Below are positions 24,236 to 33,116 of a stretch of 33,914 nt of DNA, piece after piece. The notes under the pieces are model-generated. The model was not told where the DNA came from, searched no databases, and saw only the letters and a list, made by a program, of their open reading frames with translations. This stretch comes from an uncultured Chromatiales bacterium (GTDB taxonomy: Bacteria; Pseudomonadota; Gammaproteobacteria; Steroidobacterales; BM003). The DNA lies in NCBI GenBank assembly GCA_937128475.1, contig CAKZML010000009.1:1-33914 (forward strand). The letters are read 5' to 3'. Position 1 is the first letter of the stretch. Each line of letters begins with the position of its first letter. The position numbers and the translations under genes are program-made.

Positions 24236-26302
24236 TCAGCTTGGGATCCCGGGTTCCTCCAGAGGCACCCAATGAGCCTTCTGAACCAGCGTAAGAACCT
24301 CGTAAGATGCAACGTTCTCATCATCCTGGTTAGTGGCCTGGACATCCCAGTGGGCTTCGCCATATTCAGCGGTTTCCCGGTTTACCTTTTGCTTGCAGGT
24401 AAACGCTACCTTGATCCTGTCACCCGGATACACCGGCTGATTGAATCGCAAATTCTCCAGGCCATAATTGGCCAGCACCGGGCCCGGATCAGGATCTACA
24501 AACAAGCCTGCCGCCGCCGAAACCAGGAAATATCCGTGGGCCACCCGTCCATCAAAAAACGGATTGGCTGCCGCTGCCACCTCATCCATGTGGGCATAGA
24601 ACGTGTCACCACTGAGCTCGGCGAATGCCTCTATGTCCTCGAGAGTAATTTCCCGCTCTTCGGTCAACAGCGAATCACCGACACACAAGTCCTCGAAATG
24701 CTTGCGGAACGGATGTATTGCCTCGACCCGGCGTGTTCCACCGGGCAGGTAACGGTCACACACCACGCCCAGGGTATCCGGCGATCCCTGCAGTGCCGTT
24801 CTTTGCATGTGATGCATCACAGCCCGTATGCCACCCTGCTCTTCACCGCCGCCTGCACGACCGGGTCCGCCATGAACCAGGTGAGGAAGGGGTGAACCAT
24901 GACCGGTGGATTCCCCGGCGCAATGCCGGTTCAGCAGGACCAGGCGTCCGTGCAATGCCGCCGTACCCAGGACAAACTCTTTGACCACCTGGTCATCAGC
25001 GCTGCACAAGGAGCCCGCCAGGCTGCCTCCGCCCAGGCGAGCCAGTTCAATTGCATGTGCCAGGTCTTTGTATGGCAGCAAGGAACACACCGGACCAAAG
25101 GCTTCCACCGAGTGCACAGGATGCTTGGGATGCGGATCATCCACTCTGAGCAGCACCGGGGACATGAAGGCGCCGACCTGGGCGTCAGCGTCCACCAGCT
25201 CAAGGGTTTCCCGCTGGTAAACAATCCGGGACTCCCTGGCCAGTTCGGCGACCCGCTGCAAGACTTCATCCCGCTGACCCAGGCTGGCCAGCGCACCCAT
25301 ATGCACTTCCTTGCTTGAAGGCAGACCGATACGCAATCCGTCCAGCTTGGCGCTCAACGCATCCTGCACCGCGTCCATGCATGCCTCAGGCACCAGGGCC
25401 CGTCGGATGGCGGTACATTTCTGCCCCGCCTTACTGGTCATTTCCCGAAAGACCTCACCAATAAACAAGTCGAACTCAGGGGTACCGGGTATCGCATCGG
25501 GCCCCAGCACCGAACAGTTCAGAGAATCAGTTTCGGCATTCAAGCGCACCGAATTGCCGATGATCGCCGGATGGGTTCGCAATTTCATTGCGGTGGCCGC
25601 AGACCCGGTAAAGCCCACCACGTCCTGGCAGCCCACGTGGTCAAGCAAATCGCCTGCCGGACCGCACAACAACTGCACCGACCCCACAGGCAGGATTTCC
25701 GACTCCACGATCCGCCTCACCATCTGCTCGGTCAGGTAGGCCGTGCTACTGGCAGGCTTCACCAGCACAGGCATACCGGCCAGGATGGCCGGAGCCAGTT
25801 TTTCCAACATTCCCCAGCAGGGAAAATTGTAGGCGTTGATCTGAATGGCAACGCCTTCCAGCGGCACGCAAATATGCTGACCAACAAAGGTGCCGCCCCG
25901 GGCGATGAGTTCCGGTGCCCCTTCGACGAGGAACCGGTCATTCGGAAGTTCCCGGCGACCCTTGCTTGAGAAAACAAACAAGGTGGATATGCCCCCGTCA
26001 ACGTCTACCCAGGTATCGGACTTGGTTGCACCGGTCAGGTACGACAATTCATAGAATTCTTTCTTGAACTCCATAAGATGCTTGGCCAGCGCCTTGAGAC
26101 TCTCGGCACGCTGGTGAAATGTCATGGCGCGAAGCGCAGGACCCGCCTTGCTACGGCCGTATTCCAGCATCGCTGCCCTGTCCACATCGGCGGCGCCGAT
26201 GGTGGCGACAGGCTCACCGTTTACCGCGCTGCGCAGCTGGGGTGCAGAGGCCTCTGCCGGCACCCATTTTCCTGCGGCATAACTTTCCAGTATTCGGGTC
26301 AT
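24236..26302 (-). CDS. paaZ: PaaZ: oxepin-CoA hydrolase / 3-oxo-5,6-dehydrosuberyl-CoA semialdehyde dehydrogenase
   Basis: The 688-aa bifunctional protein has an N-terminal aldehyde dehydrogenase domain and a C-terminal MaoC-like hydratase, as in E. coli PaaZ (681 aa). The dehydrogenase residues E257 (NAETDSLN) and C296 (KAGQKCTAIRR) align within one residue of E. coli E256 and C295. The MaoC domain has FAELSGDTFYAHMD and RVAHGYFLVS. It opens the oxepin-CoA ring made by PaaABCE/PaaG and oxidises the resulting aldehyde. It is last in the E1-E2-aminotransferase-paaZ operon, 29 nt after the aminotransferase gene, and apart from paaCDE. That separates it from the usual paa order. Confidence 0.95.
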   Translation of the reverse strand: MTRILESYAAGKWVPAEASAPQLRSAVNGEPVATIGAADVDRAAMLEYGRSKAGPALRAMTFHQRAESLKALAKHLMEFKKEFYELSYLTGATKSDTWVDVDGGISTLFVFSSKGRRELPNDRFLVEGAPELIARGGTFVGQHICVPLEGVAIQINAYNFPCWGMLEKLAPAILAGMPVLVKPASSTAYLTEQMVRRIVESEILPVGSVQLLCGPAGDLLDHVGCQDVVGFTGSAATAMKLRTHPAIIGNSVRLNAETDSLNCSVLGPDAIPGTPEFDLFIGEVFREMTSKAGQKCTAIRRALVPEACMDAVQDALSAKLDGLRIGLPSSKEVHMGALASLGQRDEVLQRVAELARESRIVYQRETLELVDADAQVGAFMSPVLLRVDDPHPKHPVHSVEAFGPVCSLLPYKDLAHAIELARLGGGSLAGSLCSADDQVVKEFVLGTAALHGRLVLLNRHCAGESTGHGSPLPHLVHGGPGRAGGGEEQGGIRAVMHHMQRTALQGSPDTLGVVCDRYLPGGTRRVEAIHPFRKHFEDLCVGDSLLTEEREITLEDIEAFAELSGDTFYAHMDEVAAAANPFFDGRVAHGYFLVSAAAGLFVDPDPGPVLANYGLENLRFNQPVYPGDRIKVAFTCKQKVNRETAEYGEAHWDVQATNQDDENVASYEVLTLVQKAHWVPLEEPGIPS

Positions 26303-26331
26303 GGTCTGTACCTGTTTCGTGTTCTGTGAAT

Positions 26332-27438
26332 TTAGCTAGCGCTGTCCTGCCACTGGGCCAGGGCGGAAATAACCGCCCGGTTATCCTCCTCCAGACCCAC
26401 TGATAAACGCAGGCTCCTGGGCAATCCATAGTTGGCTACCGGACGCAGGATCAGTCCCTTGCCACGCAGGAACGCATCCGCCGACTGGCATCGGGCGGCG
26501 TCATCAAAATGCATAAGCAGGAAGTTGCCGATACTCGGTGTTACCTCCAGACCAAGCTTGCGTAACTCACCGTCCAGCCAGGGCAGCCATTTATCGTTGT
26601 GCTGCCTGGCGGCGCGGGTATGACCGGTGTCAGACAACGCGGCGATGGCGGCCACCTGGCCGGCGGTAGAGACATTGAACACACCGCGCACCCTGTGCAG
26701 GGCCATGGCCACTTCCCGTGGCGCCCTGGCCCAACCCACTCTCAGGGAGGCCAGGCCAAAAATCTTGGAGAAGGTATGCAGCACGACGGTGTTACCGTCC
26801 TCGGCTTCAATCAGTTCCTCACCGAAGCTGTATTCATCCTGGTCGCAATATTCGGAGTAGGCAGCATCCACCACCAGCAAAACATGCTCGGGTAATTCAC
26901 GGCGCAATCGGTGTAGCTCGGCGCGCGGTATCCAGGTACCTGTTGGGTTGTTGGGGTTAGCGAGAAAAACCACCTTGGTGCGAGGACTGACCTTTTCGAG
27001 TATCGCATCCACATCAGCGGTCAGGTTCTTCTCAGGCACTCTCACCGGGACGCCGCCGGCGGCCATGGTGGAGATCAGGTAACAAACAAAGGCGTACTCG
27101 GTAAAGATGACCTCGTCCCCCGGCGATACGTAGGCCCGGCAAACGCAGTCAATGAGTTGCTCCGAACCGGTGCCGCACACCACCTGGTCAACATTCAGTC
27201 CATGGGCCTGGGCCAGGGCCTGGCGCAACGCTATCGCTGCGCCGTCAGGATAAAGCTCAAGCTTTCCCGCCTGGTCGGAGTAGGCCCGGATGGCAGCCGG
27301 ACTGGCCCCCAGGGGCGACTCGTTGGAAGATAATTTCGCGGGTGAATCGAAACCCGGGATCTTCGCCTCGCCGGCGATATAGGGCACGATTTTCATCACA
27401 TGGGATTTGGGTTCGACCAAGGGCATTTCCTGCTCCAT
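26332..27438 (-). CDS. HisC-like class I/II aminotransferase, probable aromatic amino acid transaminase
   Basis: This 368-aa PLP enzyme shows NESPLG near residue 40, the phosphate-binding GTGSEQLID, ANPNNPTGTW (160-169), DAAYSEYC (191-198), and the Schiff-base lysine K225 in HTFSKIFGLASLRVGW. The sequence class is histidinol-phosphate aminotransferase, but no other his gene is nearby. Relatives of HisC often act on phenylalanine or tyrosine. Its position between the oxoacid dehydrogenase E2 and paaZ suggests it makes phenylpyruvate (or another 2-oxoacid) for that complex. A second in-frame ATG at 27426 has GGAG 8 nt upstream and may be the true start. Confidence 0.88.
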   Translation of the reverse strand: MEQEMPLVEPKSHVMKIVPYIAGEAKIPGFDSPAKLSSNESPLGASPAAIRAYSDQAGKLELYPDGAAIALRQALAQAHGLNVDQVVCGTGSEQLIDCVCRAYVSPGDEVIFTEYAFVCYLISTMAAGGVPVRVPEKNLTADVDAILEKVSPRTKVVFLANPNNPTGTWIPRAELHRLRRELPEHVLLVVDAAYSEYCDQDEYSFGEELIEAEDGNTVVLHTFSKIFGLASLRVGWARAPREVAMALHRVRGVFNVSTAGQVAAIAALSDTGHTRAARQHNDKWLPWLDGELRKLGLEVTPSIGNFLLMHFDDAARCQSADAFLRGKGLILRPVANYGLPRSLRLSVGLEEDNRAVISALAQWQDSAS

Positions 27439-27467
27439 CAGTAAATGTTTCGGGATCCGAGAGTAAC

Positions 27468-28709
27468 CTAGCCGGGAAGCTTGCTACCGCTTTCCAATGA
27501 CCAGTTCTCCAGCGTACTAACCAGTGCATCCAGGAAGCTGTTCGCCTGGAAGCCATCAAGTACCCGGTGGTCCAGGGTCAGGGTAACGTAGCACATGGGC
27601 CGGACCTGGATACTCTCCTGTCCATCCACCTCACGCACGATCACCCGCTTCTCCAGTTTACCCACTCCGAGAATGGCAGCCTGGGGCTGGTTAATGACTA
27701 TCGGGGAGGCAATCAGGCTTCCGCTGACACCGTGATTGGAAATCGTAAACGTGCCGCCCTGCACATCCGCCGGCAACAATGCACCATCCCGTGCCTTGCC
27801 GGTCAGACGTTCCAGTTCGCGAGCGACCTGGTACAGATCCATGTCCTGGGTATTTCGGATCACCGGAACCATCAGGCCACGCTCACCCAGCGAGGTTCCC
27901 ACGCCGATATTCACATCATCAAAGACTTCCAGCTTGTCATCGTGCCAGCGGCTGTTCACAACCGGCACCTTGCGCATGGCCAGTGCACTGGCGGCTACAA
28001 AATACGCCGTCAGGGTAAGTCGCTCACCCCGGCTCGCCAGTTCCGGCGCCCAGCGCGCCTTGTGGGCAAGAATGGCGGACAGGTCGGCTTCAAACACCGT
28101 GGTGACATGAGGTGCGGTTTGCACGCTGTGTTGCATGTGGGCAGCGATTCGCTTGCGCATGGGATCGTGAGGAACGAAGTGACTGCGAATCGCAGATGAC
28201 TCACCACGAGTGATCTTTGGCCCGGGCACTGCCACCCCATTTTTCAGACAGGTTTCGATGTCACGGGCCGTCACCCGGCCACCGCGACCCGTTCCGATAA
28301 CTTGCTCCAGGCAGAGATTGTGCTCGCTCAACATCCTGCGTACTGCCGGAGACGTCTTCCCCTGCTGAGACCCGGAGTCCCGGGGGGCGTCGGCCTGCAA
28401 CGCAGCTACCGGGGCTTCAGGCGCTGTCGCTGGGGCAGTAGCGGGTTTATCAACACTCGCCTGACTGGAATCCAGCATTGCCACCAACTCACCGGGGACA
28501 AGCTCATCGCCAGCCTGCTTGAGCAGACTCGCCACTACACCATCAGCCGGTGCGGACAATTCCACTACAACCTTGTCCGTCTCCAGTTCGGCAATAGGCT
28601 CGTATGCCTTGATCGCATCACCGGGCTGTTTAAGCCATCCCTGCAGTACGTATCGTGTGCCTTCCTGCTGGTCTTCAGGCACCCTGATTTCAATGTTCTG
28701 GGTCACCAT
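27468..28709 (-). CDS. Branched-chain-type 2-oxoacid dehydrogenase E2 (dihydrolipoyl acyltransferase)
   Basis: The 413-aa protein begins with one lipoyl domain, with lipoylated K46 in ETDKVVVE. A Pro/Ala-rich linker follows, then a peripheral subunit-binding domain (about 120-155: SPAVRRMLSEHNL, GTGRGGRVTARDIE). Last is the acyltransferase domain, with the catalytic DHRVLDG near the C-terminus (H381 and D385). It transfers the acyl group from E1 to CoA. Its ATG abuts the E1 stop codon exactly (TGAATG), implying translational coupling. No E3 gene is in the window, so E3 must be supplied from elsewhere. Confidence 0.95.
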   Translation of the reverse strand: MVTQNIEIRVPEDQQEGTRYVLQGWLKQPGDAIKAYEPIAELETDKVVVELSAPADGVVASLLKQAGDELVPGELVAMLDSSQASVDKPATAPATAPEAPVAALQADAPRDSGSQQGKTSPAVRRMLSEHNLCLEQVIGTGRGGRVTARDIETCLKNGVAVPGPKITRGESSAIRSHFVPHDPMRKRIAAHMQHSVQTAPHVTTVFEADLSAILAHKARWAPELASRGERLTLTAYFVAASALAMRKVPVVNSRWHDDKLEVFDDVNIGVGTSLGERGLMVPVIRNTQDMDLYQVARELERLTGKARDGALLPADVQGGTFTISNHGVSGSLIASPIVINQPQAAILGVGKLEKRVIVREVDGQESIQVRPMCYVTLTLDHRVLDGFQANSFLDALVSTLENWSLESGSKLPG

Positions 28710-30821
28710 TCAGACTCCATCAAGGTCGCGAAGAGCCGCGGCGATTTTTTCGACACTGGGTACCACTTCATTCAACAAGATCGGATTATGCGGGCTCGGA
28801 ATATCAGGCATCGCAATACGCCTTACCGGTGCATCCAGATCGAAGAACGCCTCGTCGGTCAGCACCGCGGCTATTTCGGCGCCAAAGCCTGCCGTCACTG
28901 TATCTTCGTGAACAATCAGGCAGCGACGGGTGCGGCGCACCGACTCCAGCACCATGTCCCGGTCCCAGGGAACCAGGGTACGCAGGTCAATCAATTCCAC
29001 ATCCACACCCGAGGCCTCAACGGCCTCCTCGCAGCGCGCAACCATTCCACCCCAGCTCACCACGGTCAGGGCATTACCTTCGCGGATCTTGCGACCCTTG
29101 CCAAAGGGCACCACGTAGTCATCACCCGGGTAGGGTCTGCGGGCCGAAATATCGTCCAGCAACGCTCTGTGTTCAAAGAATATCGTCGGGTTGTTATCAC
29201 GCATGGCCGAGCGCAACAGTCCCACCGCATCTTCCGCGTTGGAAGGCATTGCCAGGCGCCAACCCACAGCATGGGCCCACTTCACCTCACCACACTGGCT
29301 GTGCCAGGGATCGCCACACTTGAAATACCCCCCCGGAATACGCACCACCATAGGCGCGGCGAAACGGTTATTGGTGCGCCAGCGCATGGTGCCGCAATCG
29401 TTCAATTGTTCCTCGGCGGGATCGGCATATTTACGGAACTGGATTTCTGCCACTGGCATCAATCCGGCAGCGGCCATTCCTACCGCCCTGCCGATAATCC
29501 CTTCCTCTGACAAACTGGTATCAAACACGCGGTCCTCGCCGTATTTGTCCTGCAGGCCCAGGGTCACTGCATGGACGCCACCCTTGGGGCCCACGTCCTC
29601 GCCAAAGACAACCAGGCGAGAGTTGCTGGCCAGTTCAGCATCCAGGGTACGGCGAATCGCGGTAGCCATATTCATGCGCGCAGGCTCGGGTTCCGGTTGC
29701 GCCGAACTGTCGGGGAAAGCATGCCCGAGGGACCACAATCCACCCTGCTCTTGAAGCACGGGTTTACCGTCTTCATCAGTCTCCGAAAATACGAAGCTCT
29801 TGATGCCAGACGGATCAGGCTGGGCACGGGCCAAGACTCTCTCAAGGGCCTGGGCAATATCGTCGGCGGCCTTTTGCTGCAGTTCATCCCATTCGGCCTG
29901 GCCTAGTAAGCCGGGCACCATGAATTCTTGTAACTTCGGCAGCGGATCGTCCTGACGCTCGGATTCAATCTGGGCATCACTTTTGTAGGCCTGGGTATCC
30001 TGGCCAGAGTGTCCATTGAGACGCGGCACGACCAGGCGCAACAGGGCCGGCCCCTTGCCACCTCGCACCCACTCGCTGGCCTGCAACAGCAATTCAGCGG
30101 CCTCCCGGGGATCACTACCTGATCCATCAAAAATCTTCAGTCCATTGAACGACGCCAGGTTGGCAGCGATGTTGCCGCCGGGTGTCTGAAAACTCGACGG
30201 CACTGAAATGCCATAGCCGTTGTCTTCTATATAGAACAGTACCGGAAGCTTTTGCGTGGTACTGATGTTCAGTGCAGACCAGAATCCGTTGGTCGCCGTC
30301 GACGCATCGCCCCCCAGGGCAACTGCCATGCAACCTTTCGCATCGTCTTCCTTCAAAACACGTTGCCGATACTTCAGGGCCTGGGCCCAACCCACCACCG
30401 GGGTGTACTGGGCGCCCACTCCTCCGGACATGGGCAGGACACATGCGCCGTCAGAGGCAGGCATATTGAACACCACCCCGATATCACGGCCATCACTCAT
30501 ACCGCCGGAACGCATCAAGGGACCGGACATGGCGTCGTCCAGGTCCAGGCCTACCGACAACATGAAGGGGCGCGAACGGTAATAACCGCAAGCCGCATCA
30601 CCTTGCCTGTTCAAAAGGCTTCCCAATATGGCCTGGGCCATATCGTGGCCACGGGCGGAAAACTGGTAAAGAACCTGCTTTTGCTTGACCAACTGGTTCT
30701 CTTCCAGGTCATCAAGCGCTCTCGAAAGCAGCGTGGTATATGCGATGCGGTGCCAGTCTACAGCGGGTACCGCTGCAGTATCTGAGCCGTCCAGCGAGCG
30801 TTGTACGGACGCAAGCTTCAT
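28710..30821 (-). CDS. Fused alpha-beta E1 of a 2-oxoacid dehydrogenase complex (BCKDH type)
   Basis: The 703-aa protein joins the two E1 chains. The alpha part (about 20-345) has QFSARGHDMAQAIL, YRSRPFMLSVGLD and the TPP/Mg site GGDASTATNGFWSALN (from G170). A linker of about 40 residues leads to the beta part (about 385-703), with VVFGEDVGPKGGVH, FDTSLSEEGIIGRAVG and EIQFRKYADPA. In most bacteria these are two genes. It decarboxylates a 2-oxoacid and acylates E2. A strong ribosome site (GGAGG, 7 nt) precedes the ATG. It is the first gene of the operon and diverges from the Lrp/AsnC regulator. The substrate could be a branched-chain oxoacid or, from context, phenylpyruvate. Confidence 0.93.
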   Translation of the reverse strand: MKLASVQRSLDGSDTAAVPAVDWHRIAYTTLLSRALDDLEENQLVKQKQVLYQFSARGHDMAQAILGSLLNRQGDAACGYYRSRPFMLSVGLDLDDAMSGPLMRSGGMSDGRDIGVVFNMPASDGACVLPMSGGVGAQYTPVVGWAQALKYRQRVLKEDDAKGCMAVALGGDASTATNGFWSALNISTTQKLPVLFYIEDNGYGISVPSSFQTPGGNIAANLASFNGLKIFDGSGSDPREAAELLLQASEWVRGGKGPALLRLVVPRLNGHSGQDTQAYKSDAQIESERQDDPLPKLQEFMVPGLLGQAEWDELQQKAADDIAQALERVLARAQPDPSGIKSFVFSETDEDGKPVLQEQGGLWSLGHAFPDSSAQPEPEPARMNMATAIRRTLDAELASNSRLVVFGEDVGPKGGVHAVTLGLQDKYGEDRVFDTSLSEEGIIGRAVGMAAAGLMPVAEIQFRKYADPAEEQLNDCGTMRWRTNNRFAAPMVVRIPGGYFKCGDPWHSQCGEVKWAHAVGWRLAMPSNAEDAVGLLRSAMRDNNPTIFFEHRALLDDISARRPYPGDDYVVPFGKGRKIREGNALTVVSWGGMVARCEEAVEASGVDVELIDLRTLVPWDRDMVLESVRRTRRCLIVHEDTVTAGFGAEIAAVLTDEAFFDLDAPVRRIAMPDIPSPHNPILLNEVVPSVEKIAAALRDLDGV

Positions 30822-30910
30822 AGGTCTTCCTCCCTCTTCCGTCTAGGCGGAGTGTTCGCAGGCAATCTTAGGCGTAGAGAATAGAATATCCCTTTCCAGC
30901 GGGAATTTAG

Positions 30911-30946
30911 TTGCTCAATTGACAGCTATAAGCAGTATTTGAGCAA
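30911..30946. promoter_or_regulatory. Inverted-repeat operator between E1 and the Lrp/AsnC gene
   Basis: TTGCTCAA (30911-30918) and TTGAGCAA (30939-30946) form a perfect 8-bp inverted repeat with centres 28 bp apart, within the 169-bp divergent intergenic region. Paired half-sites spaced at near-helical turns suit an Lrp-family oligomer acting on both promoters. Clear -35/-10 pairs were not found. Confidence 0.6.
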
Positions 30947-30990
30947 TTTCCTTCCATTTTTAGATGATTTATGGAATATTGTTTCCTATT

Positions 30991-31473
30991 ATGAACGTAA
31001 AATTATCAAGACAAGACGTGGCCATACTCCGGCACCTGCAAGAAGACGGGCGAATTTCCAACCGTGACCTGGCGAACCAGGTTTCACTGTCGCCGTCGCC
31101 ATGCTGGCGCAGGGTGCGCGCACTGGAAGAACAACAGGTGATTCGCGGGTACACCGCGTTACTTGATCCCGAAAAGTTAGGGCTGAGAGTCGTGGCTTTC
31201 GCCCATGTGTCGCTGGTGGATCATCACCCGCCCACGGTGGCCCGCTTCGATCAAAAGATCAGTGAAGCGCCGGAAGTGCTGGAGTGCTTCATGACCAGTG
31301 GCGACCATGACTACATGCTGAAGGTGCTTACCCGGGACATGTCCAGCTACCAGGATTTTCTGAGTGAGAAACTCTTGAGTCTGGATTGCGTCAGAACGGT
31401 CAACACCAGCTTTGCACTGAAGCAGAAAAAACTCTCCACCCGACTGCCCCTGCAGCAGAGCATGGAAGACTAG
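30991..31473 (+). CDS. Lrp/AsnC-family transcriptional regulator
   Basis: From ATG 30991 the product has 160 aa (the ATG at 30964 would add nine hydrophobic residues atypical of the family). The N-terminal winged helix reads LSRQDVAILRHLQEDGRIS, NRDLANQVSLSPSPCWRRV and a recognition-helix end at EEQQVIRGY. The C-terminal ligand-binding RAM/AsnC domain includes SGDHDYMLKVL. Such regulators sense amino acids. Divergence from the E1 operon, with the shared inverted repeat, makes control of that operon and of itself likely; the effector is probably the amino acid degraded. Both candidate starts have poor ribosome sites. Confidence 0.93.
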   Translation: MNVKLSRQDVAILRHLQEDGRISNRDLANQVSLSPSPCWRRVRALEEQQVIRGYTALLDPEKLGLRVVAFAHVSLVDHHPPTVARFDQKISEAPEVLECFMTSGDHDYMLKVLTRDMSSYQDFLSEKLLSLDCVRTVNTSFALKQKKLSTRLPLQQSMED

Positions 31474-31494
31474 CCCGTCAGGCCTGCCAACCCG

Positions 31495-32568
31495 TCAGGT
31501 CTGATCGTAATCCAGCACCAGTTCCTCACTCAGCGGATAGCACTGACAGGCCAGCACGAATCCGGCCTCCAACTCCCAGGGTTCCAGGGCATAGTTGATC
31601 GGCATCTCCGCCTTACCCTTGACCAACTTCGCACGGCAGGTTGAACAGACACCGCTGGCGCAGGAATACGGAAGCTCCAACCCCTGGTCCAGGCCTGCCT
31701 GCAAGACATTTTGATCACCGGACATACCGAAACGGCGCTCCTTGCCGTCCATGATCACCACCACCTGGCACTGGGCCGCGGTTGTGCTCGATGTCCTGGC
31801 TGCCCTGCCGGCCACCGGCTGACCATCCGTAGAGAAGTGCTCGGAATGTACCCGCCCGGGATCAACCCCCGCATCGACCAGGCTTTCACTGACCTGTTCG
31901 ATCATGCTTGCCGGTCCGCACACGAACCAGTGATCCACATTCTCCGACTCACAAAACGCCGCGCACAACTCCGCTGCCTTGGCCTTGTCCAGGCGACCGT
32001 TGTACAAGTCCACCTCACCGCTCTCCCTGCTGAGAATGTGAAACAGCCTGAAGCGGGTGGGATAACGATCCTTAAGCTCATGCAACGAATCCCTGAACAT
32101 CACGCTGGCGCTGTCCCGATTTCCGTAAAACAGGGTAAAGCTGCTTTCGGGCTCCAGTGCCAGGGTACTGCGAAGAATTGACATCACCGGCGTGATGCCA
32201 CTTCCCGCGGCGAACGCCACGTAGCAACGGGAACTGGCCGGATCCAGGGGAACGTTGAAGTGACCACTCGGTGTCATCACCTTCAACTCATCGCCCACCG
32301 AAACCGTATCGTTAATGAAATTGGATACTCTGCCCTCGGGCTGACGCTTGACGGCCACTTCCAGGAAATCCGTCTCTCCCGCCTGCCCACACAAGGAATA
32401 GGAACGCCTCAAGAGCTCACCCTTGAGCTGCACCTCCAGGTTCAGGTGCTGCCCCTGGGTATAGGCGTAATCCTGTCGAAGCGCCTCGGGCACCTGGAAT
32501 ACCAGGCGCACCGCCTGGGCGGTATCGGGAATAATCCTGGCGACTTTTAACGAATGAAATTTAAGCAT
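31495..32568 (-). CDS. paaE: PaaE: reductase of the phenylacetyl-CoA 1,2-epoxidase
   Basis: Start M at 32568 gives MLKFHSLKVARI, matching the E. coli PaaE start (TFHSLTVAKV) and its length (357 against 356 aa). A GTG at 32613 is open but would add 15 residues. The domains are an FAD-binding barrel (RRSYSLCG), an NAD domain (AGSGITPVMSIL, then WFVCGPASMI) and a C-terminal plant-type 2Fe-2S ferredoxin with CASGVCSTC and the fourth ligand in LACQC. It feeds electrons from NAD(P)H to PaaA/PaaC. It is downstream of paaD in a paaC-paaD-paaE series. Confidence 0.95.
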   Translation of the reverse strand: MLKFHSLKVARIIPDTAQAVRLVFQVPEALRQDYAYTQGQHLNLEVQLKGELLRRSYSLCGQAGETDFLEVAVKRQPEGRVSNFINDTVSVGDELKVMTPSGHFNVPLDPASSRCYVAFAAGSGITPVMSILRSTLALEPESSFTLFYGNRDSASVMFRDSLHELKDRYPTRFRLFHILSRESGEVDLYNGRLDKAKAAELCAAFCESENVDHWFVCGPASMIEQVSESLVDAGVDPGRVHSEHFSTDGQPVAGRAARTSSTTAAQCQVVVIMDGKERRFGMSGDQNVLQAGLDQGLELPYSCASGVCSTCRAKLVKGKAEMPINYALEPWELEAGFVLACQCYPLSEELVLDYDQT

Positions 32569-32603
32569 GCCCTGGTGGTTCTCCGTGGTGAGCGCGTCCG
32601 GCC

Positions 32604-33104
32604 CTAAAGGCACTTGAAGTAATCAAAAGGTTCCAGGCAATCCAGGCACCGGTAATGGGCCTTGCACGGCGTGGAGCCAAACTCACTGATGCACTCGGTA
32701 CGTCGGGAGTCACAGCGAGGACAATGTATGGTCAGTTCCGGGGCAAACAAACCTCGCCTGCCGGTAGCTTTTTCAGGTGGCGCGATGCCATATTGACGCA
32801 GCTTTTCCCGTCCCGCCTCACTGATCCAGTCAGTGGTCCACGCGGGGGTCAATACCTCGCTTACCCTGGCAGTTTCGAATCCTGCTGCAGCCAGCGCACA
32901 ACCCACCTGGCTGCGAATCAAATCGGCGGCCGGGCACCCCGAGTACGTCGGCGTAATACTTACCAGCAGACAATCATCCTGCCACGCAACCTCACGTACG
33001 ATACCCAGGTCGACAATACTCAGCACCGGAATTTCCGGGTCAGGAACGGCCTCCAGTATCTGCCATACCTGGCTTGTTTGTGCATCGGGGGATGAAGTGA
33101 TCAC
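32604..33104 (-). CDS. paaD: PaaD: MIP18-family assembly factor of the phenylacetyl-CoA epoxidase
   Basis: The start is GTG 33104, 12 nt after the paaC stop. The 166-aa protein has the MIP18/DUF59 domain (VPDPEIPVLSIVDLGIV, TPTYSGCPAADLI) and a C-terminal Cys cluster (CPRC, then TPCKAHYRCLDC) that is typical of PaaD. It is thought to help mature the Fe or FeS centres of the epoxidase rather than to catalyse. The C-terminus ends FDYFKCL, as in other PaaD proteins. Confidence 0.94.
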   Translation of the reverse strand: MITSSPDAQTSQVWQILEAVPDPEIPVLSIVDLGIVREVAWQDDCLLVSITPTYSGCPAADLIRSQVGCALAAAGFETARVSEVLTPAWTTDWISEAGREKLRQYGIAPPEKATGRRGLFAPELTIHCPRCDSRRTECISEFGSTPCKAHYRCLDCLEPFDYFKCL

Positions 33105-33116
33105 CGCTGCCGCCTG

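Noticed and set aside
28302-29510. 402-aa plus-strand open frame opposite E2/E1
   Set aside because: It spans two genes with clear catalytic motifs on the other strand and is compositionally random.
31474-31499. Direct repeat CCCGTCAGG twice, 17 nt apart
   Set aside because: It lies between two convergent stops, is short, and shows no target-site or attachment-site features.
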